From Thysanoteuthis rhombus (taxonomy: Eukaryota; Mollusca; Cephalopoda; Oegopsida; Thysanoteuthidae): a stretch of 64,000 nucleotides of DNA. A model generated the notes under the pieces. It saw only the letters and a list, made by a program, of their open reading frames with translations. It was not told the origin of the DNA and did no database searches. Position numbers and translations under genes: made by a program. The stretch spans positions 22,334,174 to 22,398,173 of the forward strand of contig OY735203.1 of NCBI GenBank assembly GCA_963457665.1, read 5' to 3'. Below are positions 24,181-39,947 of this stretch, piece after piece; position 1 is the first letter of the stretch; each line of letters starts with the position of its first letter.

Positions 24181-24901
24181 ACATCGATAAAACCATAAAA
24201 ATATATATTCAATGAATATAATAAATGCGACCACAAAAATATAAAGCATAACAATATACACACAAAATAATACATGCATATATAGTATCAAGAAATGGCA
24301 GTAGTATCCGACGGAAAGATTAAAAATTGCGTTATAGTATATAGAGACTCTCATTGGAAATGATGTCCTATCGACCGGTACGGTTGGCCTTGTGTATTGC
24401 TATAGGCATTCTTGTTTGCTGATCCATTGATTGGTGTTTTGCTTATCCATGGTATTGTAAAAATTATCTTGCTACCGATAGAACCGACGTTTTTATTCCT
24501 TTAATCAGATTCCTGCTATTTAATTTGTTCTCTGGTATTCCAGTCTTTTAAAGAAGGTATTATTGGTAACACTCATAATTACGATATTCATAATTGTTAC
24601 CGAAGTCCTGAGAAATCATCAGGATGTGTCTCAAGTATGAGAAAATCTCTGTCTCGATGATTCTTTCTGGATTATCATTAGTTGCTAACTCAAGGGCTTT
24701 AATATTTCATCATTTCCTGCAATTACTTCTATGAAACAATGCATGTCCCTGCTCCGTTATGCAAACAGGTAGACAAGTGGCAACCTGTGTATCTACCGGC
24801 ACTTACTAATGTATATGTTATTGTAAGATTGAAAATTAATGATTTCGAGAAACCTGTAGAGATCTCAGAGTTCCTAACTTCTGTGGCTTCATGTCAAACT
24901 C

Positions 24902-24941
<40 letters not shown>

Positions 24942-25700
24942 TGCTCATACAGAAACATATTATATTTGATATTGAATGAATTTAGTTTAGCTTGGCACAA
25001 AAACGAAAGAGTGTAGCACCTAGTGAAAATAGAATTGATTACAGTAATAATGGTCAGTATCACAAGTTGGCCACCAGGTGAAGCACTAAAATCGCTGAAA
25101 AGTCTAGAGATTTCAAATTTTACCAAGTGATTTCACGAGATCATAAATTTTTCAATTTTATAGTAACGTATAGACATATAGATAAAAAAACAAACCAAAC
25201 AATGAGAGCTTTAATGATTGCATGGTGAATTTGGAAAGGAAAAAAAAAAACAGTGACAGATCTTTTGTTCGAGTGTATCAACTAAAAAGAAATAACTTTC
25301 CTTAAATTTAAACGGTTCTTTTTTTTTTTTGCATTCTCTCGGTTTGTCTTAACACGTAACGACACGAAACAGCACGCCACGGCTTGTTTTGGATATCCAG
25401 CAGAACGTAAAGATGCATAATCAATACATTAACAAATCAACATTGAACTGAATTTTATCCGGTGCGTATCGACACGGGTGGATACAGACTTCATCTGTAA
25501 CAGTCTAAAAATGCTTGTTATAATACAAAGGGAAAAAAAATCAGGGAGTTCTTAACCAACTCGTAAATCTTCGTAAAAACATTTGTTGCGAATTGAATCA
25601 GGTTTTATGCATTTAATAGTAGTGGTTACATTGACAAATTGAATTCTTCATTTCATGGCAAGCACATGGATCTGTAACTTTGCTTAATTACTACAGGAGG
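24181..25700. other. Unassigned DNA with one short TA array
   Basis: A (TA)n block lies at 24903-24939, and A/T homopolymers near 25240 and 25320. The 96-codon minus-strand frame 24836-25126 includes the TA translation and has no motif. Confidence 0.45.
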
Positions 25701-25704
25701 GTCT

Positions 25705-25955
25705 GACTAAAATTACGTTGAATGATTTCAAAGTGACTGTTGACTTGGCCAGGTAAATAACACGTAACGTCCTTATTTTTTGTGGATGCAAGTGAACGTT
25801 AAAATTTTAGCAGCTTTGGACTCGATTGAAGACTAAAATTACGTTGAATGATTTCAAAGTGACCCTTGACTTGGCCAGGTAAATAACACGTAACATCGTT
25901 ATTTTTGTGAATGCAAGTGAACGTGAAAATTTTAGCAGCTTTGGACTCGATTGAA
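25705..25955. repeat. Tandem duplication, 126 bp unit, two copies
   Basis: Copy 1 is 25705-25830 and copy 2 is 25831-25955, head to tail. They differ at only a handful of bases, including one T lost from a T run, TGTTGAC versus CCTTGAC, and GTCC versus ATCG. Such close identity beside decayed repeats suggests a recent local duplication. Confidence 0.95.
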
Positions 25956-26049
25956 GTTGTCTCACCACAAACTACCACTGAATATGAACGAAGCAATGGG
26001 GCTAAATCATGATGAAAACATCTGTTTTTGTAAGATCAGCTAAGTTAAT

Positions 26050-26200
26050 CAGCGACGAACCTAGTCAGATGGCAGATCATTGGGAACACCGTTGCTGTAG
26101 GCATAAAGGAACTTGGACACGCCTAGCACATCGGAAGTGGGTCTCAGTAACAATTTTCTGTGTACATAACTAGGCTACACCCTCGATTTCGGTATATGGA
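26050..26200. mobile_element. SINE fragment, same family as 56.4 kb
   Basis: GAAGTGGGTCTCAGTAACA and CTGTGTAC near 26128-26165 match GAAGTGGGTCTTATTAATAA and CTGTGTACC near 56600-56636. The tRNA-like head is not recognisable here. Confidence 0.4.
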
Positions 26201-27469
26201 CGGTGATGATACATTCAATCAGAAAACCTGACTTGGTGAACTCTAAAAGCTCAAAGCCCAAAAGTATCATGATAAGATAGACAAATTATTTGCCGAACGT
26301 CTCACGGATATAAACAATATTTGTGTGAATCGCGTGTATTGAAATCGAGTTGTAAAACTTATTTTTATCATCGTCGCCTGTAACTTGATCATTTGTCAGG
26401 GAAATGTCGTGGTTTGAGATCGATCAACATAGACAGACAGAAATAACAATCATCGATGTGTACGTAAGCGACGGTATATGCATACGAGTTCATTTCATCT
26501 CCACCGTCTTCTGAGCAAAATATAGATAATGGGCCTGAAAGTCAGACCATATATCCGTGAGTTACATTCCTTCGACTTTGAGACATATTTGGAACGACAA
26601 GGATATGGAAAAGGGAATCTTAAGTGTGCTGCTTTAGTATACCAAACTGTCAGTCAATCAGTCGGAGACGGTCATCGCTAGAGATGCTTACTCATATTAT
26701 ATTGATACGGGGTCGACGATGATTACGAAGTATTTTTGAACGCATCCACACTGTGTGGGCATAAAATATGGATATAACGAAAGAACTGATGTACCAAAAG
26801 GGGATAACTGGGGATGTATCAACAAGAATAATGACATTCTAAAAATAGTTTTCAATACATCAAACAATATAATTATAAATGTATGATTTTGCTTTGAATC
26901 TCTTTCTGAAACATCCTCCCGTTGTTACACGGGGAATGTATTATCTGGGTTAAACTGGGTGAATAGAATAAATACTTTAATGAAATAGAATAGATATTTT
27001 AAGAAAATTGGGTCCTTGCAGGAATTGGATTTGAGGACGATAGTAATTAGAATAATAACCGTCATATGAGGATATTTGATACTCGGGGCATATTTTACAT
27101 TCGGTTGAAATCAAGTTCACTGTCAATCCTTGTCTAGCAGTCCAATAAAAACTGGTAAATTGAAACAAACTTTCATAACTTATGGTCGAGGAAAAGAGAC
27201 TCAACCATACATAGCAATTGAACTGATTTCACAAGTAACAACAATCGCTATAAGCAGGTGTATTTTCACCATATTTCCTGTCAGTGAGAACAAATGGTCT
27301 ATTCAAAATCCAGTTGAATACAAATTATCAAACTTACTGATATTTATTGAATCTTTAGGAAAAAGTTTATTTACATTTTTAACTTTGCTGTTTAATTTGT
27401 TCTGACGATAGACAAAATCCAAAACAAAACATAGCATGTTTTGAATGTTTTAACAAAATTTGTCAGGAC
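26200..27469. other. Unassigned AT-rich DNA
   Basis: No element was recognised. Frames at 26977-27204 and 27130-27405 overlap on opposite strands and carry no known motif. Confidence 0.4.
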
Positions 27470-27720
27470 TCTTTACCATGGGCATCGCAGAGCCAATACT
27501 TCAAGAATCTAGCTCGTCATGCCATCTTACTTACTGCTAGCCACAATTCAGCGGATGATCTCAGGGGATTTATGTTGTGAGTGTTCATATCCAGCAGTTG
27601 TTTGACATTCTTGCCGCATATCCAGCCCCTTGTCATTTGAGTTTTCTGTTTCTAAGATATCCCGTACTCCTGTCATTTCATCTATGTACTGTGATGTCTT
27701 ATGATATATTCATGTGAAGC
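27470..27720 (-). mobile_element. RTE-like LINE 3' end, copy 2 (decayed)
   Basis: The minus strand reads TGVRDILETEN, then GYAARMSNNCWI, VRWHDELDS and YWLCDAHGKES across two frames with stops. These parallel the GHVAR-, TRW-DEL and YWL-DA-DRE parts of copy 1 and of RTE-like LINE RT C-termini. It is more decayed than the copy at 22.86 kb. Confidence 0.6.
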
Positions 27721-30668
27721 AATATGCTAATCATTTTATCATTTAATCATTTTATCACCAAATATCAACGGAAAGCCTATACCTCTCTATGGTTGGGGGC
27801 ATCTTACTTTTGTAGTATTCATAGAGGAATCATCTTATTAGTAATTAAAAGAAAGCCGACTTCTTGCTTTATTGATCCAACACCCCATATACGGAGATGT
27901 CAAAAATAGTACGAAACCTGCCCCAAGTGTGAAATTTTTCTAATTATTGAATTGCGCTCTACGTTGATCAGAGCAAAATACGGAAGCTGGAAGTGGTCTA
28001 TTCACTATGAGCATAAACAGAACATTATCAATCTAGCATTACATATCAATAGACACTGGTATTTGTAGGCTATGAGATGGAAAAATCATCACTATTGAGT
28101 GGATCAGTTTATAAGTCGATAGCAGTGAAAAAAAAATGATCCTTCATCATACTGATCCCCAATTCAAGGAAGAGAGACTCAATGCTCTCTAAAAGTTGAC
28201 TTAGTTACGCTAAGCTATTCGGATACATGCTTTGTTTGAATGCATTTTTTATCAGACTTTTTGCTTGGAACCAACTCTACGTAAACCATCTGATTCAATG
28301 GAACTGATATTATATAATTTAACATTTGATCAATACCTTATTAAGTTGTGACCCGGTCGATGATTGGGTGGAGTAATAGTATCTATGTACATTTTATTTC
28401 ATTTTCATATCCTTTTATTCAAATATTATTAGAGGATTTGTAAACAAAATATAAAATGTGTATTTGGTTTTCATACTCGTTTATCAAGTAATAAGTATTG
28501 ATGTTGAATCATGTAGGATCACTTCATCACAAAACTCGTTCAGGAACATGTGTACATCAGGCAGGGGTCAAATTTCTACTTAGCAATAAAATAAAGAAAA
28601 CGCCCCACTTCATTTACACAGATATTTAAACAGTAAAAAATAAATGGCTTTAATGAGGCAATTTTTTACTAATTTTTTCATACCATTTCGTTCAAACATA
28701 TATCAGGATGAAGTGTGAAAAAGAATGAAAGTTGTAGCCTATGTCCACACGCAAAAATGAGCACGAATAGAAAGTTTCCATTATAGCGGTACAAAGCAAC
28801 AAGCACTGTTGTTTATAGATATAGATTCTACTATTAATTATTCTTTTTATTAAATGAAATATCATAAACCTATATCGTTATATCTTTTTTTTACTATTTT
28901 TCATGTTTTCCTTCTTCATAAATTATTTTTTCTCCTCAGCTCGTTTATGTCAGCACGAATTGCATATTTTAGGCAGGTGTTTCCTATAATAACTACTTCA
29001 ATTACTGATCAATGCAGCCAAGTGTTCACTACTGATCCGATAGGTCGAAGTTAATTCGACTGCTTAGTAATGCCATATCTTTTAAAATAGAATTCAATGA
29101 CTCTCCACAAAGCGCTCAGCCCAAGGACCAGAATTTAGGAACTGAAGGGTTATGGCCAGATCAGGTTCGATACACTGAAGATAAGTACTGTAAAGGCTGC
29201 TTAGTACGTAGATGGTGGACCAGCAGCGGACACCAGGTATATATATGAATATCCAACGGCCCTGGTAAACTGGAATTGAAAACTTCAACCAGTTCCCCGT
29301 ATAAGTTAGAAAACGAGGGTACATATATAATAATCCGAATCTAATCTTTTTGAAAATTGCTCGTTTTATCTAATTCTATAAGAATCTTGATTTCATAAAA
29401 CAATCATACAGAAACATGTAGAATATAGTGATACCGCTCAAAATAATGCAACCACCTGACATAATCGATCTATTCTTAGGTCGTTTGTCGTTGCATTCAA
29501 ATGTGGAAATCAACATCCCTCGACGTCATATTCATGTGTTTAAAAAAATATCCACCGAACTCCATTCAATAGAATATTAGGCAAGGATAGCCATTAGGCT
29601 ACAGAAGTACTGATTAAATTATAGGGTTGATCTATGCCCTCCTTAACGATGACGTTGATAGAGGTCTGTGATCTTCGAGTGCTTTATAGTTACGAATGAA
29701 GTAACAACAATTCCAGGAACCGCTGCAAATATTGGAAAATCGTACAAGCATTCTATTCAAATAACAGGATTATGATGGTAAAGACTTTCGCCCTATCAAT
29801 AACTTCCAGATAATTCTGGTGCGGAGGGGAAAAAAATAAACATGATGGTTTTACACATGGCTAAATATCAGATAACATAGGCTCCAGAAAAGTGTGACTG
29901 CTTGTAGAAAATTACAAACATGAAGACTATGTTATGAAAAAGAATAGAAGAGAGAAGCAACACTGATCCTGATCGCTAGTTGCTTGTTTTTTCTAGACTG
30001 AACAAAATTATCATCTTGAAGCCATACATTTACATAACTGAATACTTCATCGTTGAAAAACTAGAGTAAAAACTGCATGAAACATAATGGGAATTTATCA
30101 AAGTTGCTTTTTCAACAACACAAGATTACATTAAAATGCCTGTACCAAACATTTGAAATAAAAAAAATGTTTGCCTGTTCCTGTGCTAATATAGAGAGGA
30201 AGAAAAATGATTTATCTGTAAATGCACATGTTTTTATTGACAATAGCTGTAACAGTTGGAATAAAGTTATTAACATTTCTGAGAATCCATAGCTTACGTT
30301 GTCACACCTTACGTTCTTGCACACGCAATTGCAACAGTTTCTCACCTACTTATGCATCTAGAATGGACATAAGATTCTCAATATTACGAATCTTTCCAGA
30401 AAATCAAAGATAATTCCAACTTTTAGCGTGATTAACCGATTGATACTATTCCTAATTGACACCAGGAAAAAAAATTTACAATACAAATTTCGAAACTCAA
30501 TACAACTCACAAGAAATAACGTGATATCGTTGAACAGAATATCTTATTACTATTGCAATGAACTTTCATTTCTTGGTTAATTTAAGTATGTTTGTCACTG
30601 AGCCTCAACTTTTCTCGCTCAAATGTATACATGGACATACACATTCATATATATACATATATACGTAT
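27721..30668. other. Unassigned AT-rich DNA
   Basis: This is about 2.9 kb without a recognised gene, RNA or repeat family. Frames are short (77 codons or fewer) and several lie opposite one another. Confidence 0.45.
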
Positions 30669-31035
30669 ATTATTGTGTCATCCACGGAAAGCTGTTTCGT
30701 TGTATTAGAACTCTCCAGTGTGTCTATAGACTATCCATTGTACCATCCAGTACCTTGAGGCAGGATCGAAACCTTAACTTCAGACCCAGAAGCTGATATC
30801 ATCCCTCTACTCCACGGGACTGGACGGTCTGTGAGGTTAAATTTAATCAATATATTTATATTTTGTATATATTCCTCATCCACCGGAGTGCTCTATCCAA
30901 TGTTGGGAGAGCATGGCATAAGCTTACAATGAACGAGTTACCTCACTTAGAGAGTGCTCACCCCTGAATAAAGGAGCCTTAATTATTGTGTCATTCACAG
31001 ACAGCTGTTCTGTTGTATTACAACTCCTCAGTGTG
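30669..31035 (-). mobile_element. tRNA-derived SINE with direct terminal repeats, copy 1
   Basis: On the minus strand a box-A-like part (GTGGAGTAGAGGGATGATAT, 30794-30815) is followed by a box-B-like AAGGTTTCGATCCTGCC (about 30757-30775), then GGTACTGGATGG. The element is homologous to 53561-53865 and to 51880-52012. Its two ends share a direct repeat of about 54 bases (30669-30723 and 30982-31035: ATTATTGTGTCAT, CAGCTGTT, TTGTATTA, CAGTGTG). Both ends run into TA-rich DNA, with (TA)n(GA)n beyond the high-coordinate end. Confidence 0.7.
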
Positions 31036-31063
31036 GATATATATATATATAGAGAGAGAGAGG

Positions 31064-31126
<63 letters not shown>

Positions 31127-31160
31127 ACATATATATATGTGTGTGTGTGTGTGTGTGCAT
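31036..31160. repeat. (TA)n(GA)n and (TG)n arrays
   Basis: A short (TA)n is followed by (GA)n at 31051-31121, then ATATACATATATATA and (TG)n at 31139-31158. Overlapping SL-rich, RE-rich and HT-rich frames are artefacts. Confidence 0.95.
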
Positions 31161-32285
31161 GTAGCGTGCAGGCACAAAAATCTATGTGACTTATATGAGA
31201 CATACAAAGACGAGCTGTATCGTATACCACGATTAGTGAGATCCTGAAAAGCTTTATAACGATGTTTTGAAGGTTGCTCCATAATCCTGTCGATTGAGTT
31301 ACCGAGAATAAGCCAAATGCTTTCATGGACAAATTTGATTAACATTGAACTGACATACTGGCCGAGCACGAGATTTACCAGGTCAGTGAATCTAGATAAT
31401 TGTTTGGGCAAACGAACCAAGGAAGAGAAATAAGAAAGGATGAAGAGAAAAAAATACAAATGGAATTAAGAATAAATGAACATTGATTCATAATCACAGG
31501 AAAAAGATGCAGAGAGAGGACGGAACTAGTTGATTAGTACTTGTAAAGGATGAAAACAAACATCAGAAAGGTGTTCTAAAGCGTTCACAAAATTGACAGC
31601 ATTATATGCAAGCTCCGGTCATTCTTTTCGTTTTCCTGAAATCTAATGAATATAACGGGCTATTTATTAAGCCATCGACAAACTTTTGGACACCAATAAG
31701 GTATCTATATTTTTGGCTATTGTGGTTTTCTTTTCTAGCTTGGAAATCAGCTTCTAAAACATGAACTGCAGTAGTGTTGTATTCATCATCTTAGATTTTA
31801 GATCATTGTTCCCATCTCTTCCTTCAAATATGATTCCAAGAATATGCACAAAACAGATCCGATACAAAATCCGAGTATTAATCTTTTTTTTAAAATGTAA
31901 GTAGGCTAAGGGCCCTTGCAAATTAACCCACACATAGATATACTAAAAATAACTAACATAGATATTTTATTCGCTAAGCAATCCAAAAGAACCACCTAAG
32001 CAACATAATTACCTTACACAAGCCGAAGTAGACGGAAGTAACCACACAAACCACAATGGTCATAAGAGAGCTTAGTTCGTATGACCTAGCCGTATATTTA
32101 TGTAATATATTTCCCCATTTTCCATTTATAAATTTGGCACTTACATCTACCTGCATAGAGGGTGTGTTAGGGTTAAGTCCACCTGTGTAATTGTTACTGA
32201 AACTTAGCTGCGGTAAGCCAGATTTTTGGTATGTCAGAACGGTCAACCATCAAGATAATGACTAGGTTGACATTGATTTGATCTT
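31161..32285. other. Unassigned DNA
   Basis: Minus-strand frames 31018-31332 and 31028-31459 start in unique DNA and end in the repeat translation. Neither has a known motif. Confidence 0.4.
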
Positions 32286-32289
32286 AGCC

Positions 32290-32445
32290 TACTAGCCTTT
32301 GGAATAGTGCACTGACGCTTAGTCTTTGTGCTGAATGCTTAGTAAACTACCAAATCGAGTCAACTCCTACCCAACCAGAGGTGAGCACTCTACCACTAAA
32401 CAACTGTGATACTTTCCCTGGTCAGCTTTTCTAGATCACTCAACA
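32290..32445 (-). mobile_element. tRNA-derived SINE head, weak
   Basis: On the minus strand, GTTTAGTGGTAGAGTGCTCAC (32381-32402) fits box A well. GGTAGGAGTTGACTCGATT, about 30 bases further on, is a degenerate box B. No body homology was established with the other SINEs in the window. Confidence 0.45.
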
Positions 32446-34910
<2,465 letters not shown>

Positions 34911-35095
34911 ATATTTTTGGATAAGTGAATGAATATATATCTATTTATTCTTTTACTAAGAGATGCCTATCATAAGTATTCATTTTTGTTTGATAGTTCG
35001 AGTGTATATATACAAGTCTCACACGGAAAAGTGCGCAAGCATACACATATGAATTAACAGGAAATCTCCAATTCGTGCATTCTAAATTAGAATAA

Positions 35096-35096
<1 letters not shown>

Positions 35097-35164
<68 letters not shown>

Positions 35165-35193
35165 TAGATAGATAGATAGATAGATGGATAGAT
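35097..35193. repeat. Palindromic (TCTA)n(TA)n(TAGA)n array
   Basis: (TCTA)n from 35097 to about 35128, (TA)n to 35160, then (TAGA)n to 35193 with one ATGG interruption. The left arm is the reverse complement of the right arm, so the whole 97 bp can fold into one hairpin or cruciform. Confidence 0.92.
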
Positions 35194-35373
35194 ATATATG
35201 TTTGTGCGTGTGTGTGTGGACTCATTTGTCCATAGGAATTCTTCAATGATTTTAAATCCAATAGAGTTATAAAACGACATCAGGATAGATAGATTGATAG
35301 AGCTGAAAATAATTAAATAGTTGGATAGATATGAGCAAAGCGATATTGATGGATTGTCTTCAGGATACACAAT

Positions 35374-35378
<5 letters not shown>

Positions 35379-35469
<91 letters not shown>

Positions 35470-35624
35470 CATATGAATAGATAGATAGATAGATAGATAA
35501 ATAGATGTACGGGCAAACAAATACATAGATGGCTAGATTTATGCATAGATAATGAAAATATTAAGATGAAATGATTGATGGGGAGACATACAGACAAACA
35601 ATCATGTAGATAGATAGATAGAGT

Positions 35625-35667
<43 letters not shown>

Positions 35668-35668
35668 T
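35379..35668. repeat. (TA)n(GA)n and two GATA tetranucleotide arrays
   Basis: (TA)n at 35379-35422 passes into (GA)n to 35468. GATA blocks follow at 35478-35503 and 35608-35667. The 161-codon minus-strand frame 35373-35858 is mainly (LSIY)n and SL repeat translation. Confidence 0.95.
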
Positions 35669-35669
35669 C

Positions 35670-37418
35670 CTTAGATTGGCAAGAATACAAAACTTGAACA
35701 ATGATTGTCTGAGCAATCTTGAAGACAGAAAGAAGAAAGGTAGGGATTATTGAAAAGATACAGGAAACACACAGGAGAGACTGAGGAATGACTTTCACTT
35801 TCAGTTTGAGTGAATCACTAATCTTAATGGAGTCACGTGACCTATTGGCACGGTTCACCCAGTGCGTAGACAGCGTGTGTCAGTGACAGCTCAGAGACTG
35901 GCTTGTGTCTCAGGGGATAGACACTCCTAATCCTCCTTCTACATCGACCTTTTTCCGGCATTCATTCGTTTTGTGCCCTGTCAACTTTTTGCCATTGTAA
36001 GATTCGACTACGGATGCACAAAAGGGCAAAAAATATTTAAGTGTCTGCAAATAACAGCTGACAGTAAAAGCTTTTTCAGCACAATGTTAGCAAGGTTGTT
36101 CTGATTTTAAATTGTAAAGTTTCACACCCTCGCCAACAAGATGCGTAGATGAAAGAAAAAAAATATTGAAATAAAAAATAACTGGATTGAATACTATCAT
36201 CAATCGTAATCATAATCAATTAATATAAAAACATTTATTGGTAGAAATACAGTTCGTTGATAATGAATATTACATTTTAAATTGGATAAATAGTTGGTTT
36301 ATCAACTGACACCTATTTACTTTTTCATGAAATCAGAACTTCTTTTCATTCTCTCAATTTCATTTCACATACTAAATTCGACCCAACAACATTTCTTTCT
36401 TAAATTCTCTAAGGCGAAATTGCATTGGATACACTTGTTAAACAACGTTGATGCTGGTCTGCTCCAAGTGGGTGACCAACTGGAAACAGGTGCTCTAAGC
36501 AGCTTGACATCCTGTCGTATGTCCTGTGGCGATTCTGTCAATCTTCCAAAAGTGGAAATCAATCTCTAGAATTATGTTCAATAACATGAGCCCATCCCCC
36601 GAAGAATATCCGGCTTAGTCGCGCGTGACAATAAATAAATCTTTGTTCTCTTTCCATTGCTTTATTCTTCATTCATTTTTTTCTCCTATCCGTTAGTAAT
36701 GATACTATGCCCTCTCTTCAAAGATTGAATTCTATATTTTCTTTCATGGTTCATCATTTCATCATTACTTCGTTTTTCTCCCTCTCATTTGCCTTTCAAT
36801 TTTTGATACACAATTTTATTTATTCATTTTTGCTACCTTCGTGCGATGTTCTTTTCTTTCCTATCCCTTATATTCGTCCATCTTTGTTTATTTATGTCAC
36901 ATTCAAATTTTTATTTATCCATTTCATCCTTTGTTTTCCTATATTTCCCCTTCTTCCCGTAATGCAGCCAGGAATTTGTGAGAGATTACGGGACCAAGGG
37001 AGGGCTCAGCCCCTGAGGTAAATAGGACTCAAAAATGATTTATACATCCCCCAAAAAGCATAATAGGATAATTGCTTAGCAGTTTAAAAATCAAAATGGT
37101 GCACATATATCGGTATTGAGAGTGGGTTTAATGGCATGATTTGAAATTTGCGTTGCCAGTACAATGTATCGTCGATGATTTTGTAAGGCAGCAGGTGCAT
37201 CAAACATGTTTTTCTCCGGAAAAATGGACGTCACGTCGGCTGCTTGTCGCCTTTTAGTCTATTTCCACGTGTCAGTAAAGCTCAACGAAGAATTCTGTTC
37301 TCGGGCACAAAATACAGAGAACGTTATATAACATTCTTATGACGTAGGATTATCTTATTCCAGGGGATTGCATGGAAGAGTTTCTGAATATGTTTTCTCG
37401 AAACACGAGATCATCAAC
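35670..37418. other. Unassigned DNA
   Basis: 35830-36000 is somewhat less AT-rich than its surroundings. Opposing frames over 36294-36569 (for example a plus-strand NNVDAGLLQVGDQL phrase) look less random than average, but I do not recognise a family. 36600-36960 is pyrimidine-rich on the plus strand. No gene can be supported. Confidence 0.35.
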
Positions 37419-37471
37419 AAAAATAAATAAATAAATAAAATAAAATAGAATAAATAAATAAAGATAAATAG
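37419..37471. repeat. (AAAT)n microsatellite
   Basis: AAATAAATAAAT with AAAAT and GATA variants, about 50 bases. Confidence 0.9.
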
Positions 37472-38796
37472 AAACGATAATTGATACAAAATTGCTACAA
37501 TGTAAGGGGCTGAGTGATGACACAGAAAATAATTTTTACCCAACCTGGTTCGTCTTTCACGCCTCATAATTCGATAACAGTTGAAGGTTTTTGGAGAAAC
37601 TTTTGTATTCAAACGTGTTTTTGTCGTTTGTCCACGGAAAATCTTCAACGTTTTGCAATGAATTTATGCAATTTTGTGTAAAATTGGGAATAAGCTGACT
37701 AAGAAATCATCAAATTTGGAAGCGGAACCACTATTTATTTCCTTGCGGCCGCGGAGACTATATGGCCACATATCACACATTTTGAATTGTTTTTAATGAA
37801 CGTCAATGTCTTGTGAGTTTTTGAAACAAGGTAAAACAAGCGAATTTCACAGTGTTAAATGTAACTGTTTAGAAGTTGTGTCCTATGTAGCGGCTACCAT
37901 AATCATTCTTCGAATACAAGTCTCGGCAGGAAATTCTTATAATCTGTTTTCGTTATCACTTGTTAATGTATCAACTCCTGCCTGTCAATTTCGATGAATT
38001 TGTATAGAATTTCATGGAGAGGTGAGGATTGGGCAAATAATGATTTTTTTGTTTTATTAAACTGATCTAACAATTTTGACATACATGACTGACACAGTTC
38101 TCAATGTATTTGAATATCATTCTTTAATTTTTGACTGTTAGCTGCAACTGTCGAGTGATTACGACCGAGCTCTTTCGCTTTCGTGAACCTGTTTCGCACT
38201 CTGATCATATCAAGACAGAGTTTATTTATCTATTTTTTTTTTGCTTAATTTTTTTTAAATAAGTAATTGTGAGTGTCAAACATACTCACCTTGGCAGAAC
38301 TGTGGGCAATGGACAACAGAAAAATCGATCACAGTTTTGTTTGGATACAGGAATACCACCTGCTTGGATAGTTGTTTTATATCCACATCACTCAATACCT
38401 CTCAAAGTTCTCAATGAATTTGAATCAATGTTAAGGAAACAGTGCAAAATTAACTAGAAAAAAATATCGAAATTTGGGGTGGATAAAGGAATTATTTTCC
38501 CTGTTATCCTCATTGTATTCCGACGATTTCTCAACTTATCCAGTTTTTACTGAGATTTGGGCTGGCAGAATTACGTGCTCACAGCCTGCTTTCAATTTTT
38601 CAATTTTTTCGCAAAACACTAAGGCATTAGAAATAGGAGAATGATGTTTTTGATGAATTAACTGGTCCTTCTATCCTCGTGGTATCAGATTTTTTGATAT
38701 TCCTTGCAAATATCCATCGATAAAAACTAGTGGCAAGTATATTACCGTCATCATTGATTTCCTCTTATTTAACCCAAAATGAAACCACACAGCTTC

Positions 38797-38857
38797 AAAC
38801 AGACACCAGCCTTCCAGAAATAAGGCTATTTAAGTCGAGTTATCAACGTTATTCCTG
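38797..38857. repeat. Dispersed repeat scrap, paired with 41512-41572
   Basis: ACACCAGCCTTCCAGAAATA, then GGCTATTTAAGTCGA and GTTATTCCTG match ACACCAGCCTCTCGGAGATA, GGCTATTTAAATCGA and GTTATTTCTG at 41512-41572, in the same order and spacing. The wider element is not delimited. Confidence 0.55.
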
Positions 38858-38989
38858 ACCTTTATTTTTAACTCCTGTTCCCCATTTGTTTTCTCATCTG
38901 ACGATACGATTTAAATTGTTTGATTTCAGGTAACATTATAGATGATCTTTCATGGACAGTTCAATTTCTATTTTTTCCCTATCCTGTCT

Positions 38990-39063
38990 GTATCACACTT
39001 TTTTCTCTCTTTGTCCCCCTCTCTTTCTTTCTTTCTCCTTTTCCCTCTGTGACCGTCTGTATT

Positions 39064-39099
<36 letters not shown>

Positions 39100-39110
39100 C
39101 TTCTTACTTT
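38990..39110. repeat. Pyrimidine-rich tract with (CT)n
   Basis: A CT-rich stretch ends in (CT)n at 39068-39099. Plus-strand frames at 38920-39120 and 38952-39386 are FS/SL-rich translations of it. The C-terminal part of the second frame has no known motif. Confidence 0.85.
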
Positions 39111-39870
39111 AATCCTATAAACTTTTTTTTCATTTTTCTTTCTCTGACATTGATGAGATTAAGTCTATACGTAAAGTCCCGAACTACTTCAAGTTCACCG
39201 TACAAACTCTTTCATATTTTTTTCTTTGAAACATTCCTTTTAATTGCCAGAATGTCATATGCTTTTAGCCAAATTACTGCCAAACTTCTTGTGTTCTTCA
39301 TCATCCTCAGCGAAGCCAACATTTTTCACAAAGAGGTGCATTTTGGTTATGGGGACTTTACCCCCTTTTTCTGTATCTCAACTTAAATAATTCTGCCTTC
39401 CATAACTCAAATATAGCATTGTTTTCTTACAATGCTCTTCATTGGAAACCCTCAAGTAAAACTGTCACCAAGACTGGCACCATAAGTTTCCTAACTTTTC
39501 AAGAAGGTGTTGCTTGCTGGTTGGCAATGTTTCATGCGTACAAGCGTGACCAATGGAGCTGGAAAGATTGACATGTCAATATATTTTTCATTATTATGTC
39601 TATAGAAAAACGTTTTTCTGTTCATCAATACCCTTCCCTGCCGGAAAAAAAAAGATTTTTCAGTCTAAGCAGGGAGTGATTTGCAATGGAAATTTATGCT
39701 AAATTAATCCATACTGTGTGTTCTGCAGCATTTATCTTGGTACCAGAAATTCAGAATTCCCTTTACCAATCAGTGCCAACCAAAATGCATGAGAAGAAAC
39801 TTTTTAATCAATCATTTCTTTATCTATTTGAATTTGGATGCTACTTTCTATGTTTGTGTGCAGGTTTTAC

Positions 39871-39879
39871 AGAGAGAGT

Positions 39880-39947
<68 letters not shown>

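Noticed and set aside
24590..24640. CCTGATGATTTCTCAGGACT on the minus strand as a hammerhead core
   Set aside because: It is followed by TTCGGTAAC rather than a GAAA box, so the ribozyme core is absent.
35373..35858. 161-codon minus-strand frame
   Set aside because: It is dominated by (LSIY)n and SL from GATA and GA repeats. The short unique N-terminal part has no motif.
36294..36569. Opposing frames with non-random-looking peptides (NNVDAGLLQVGDQL)
   Set aside because: I could not tie either strand to a known gene or retroelement family, so no gene is called.
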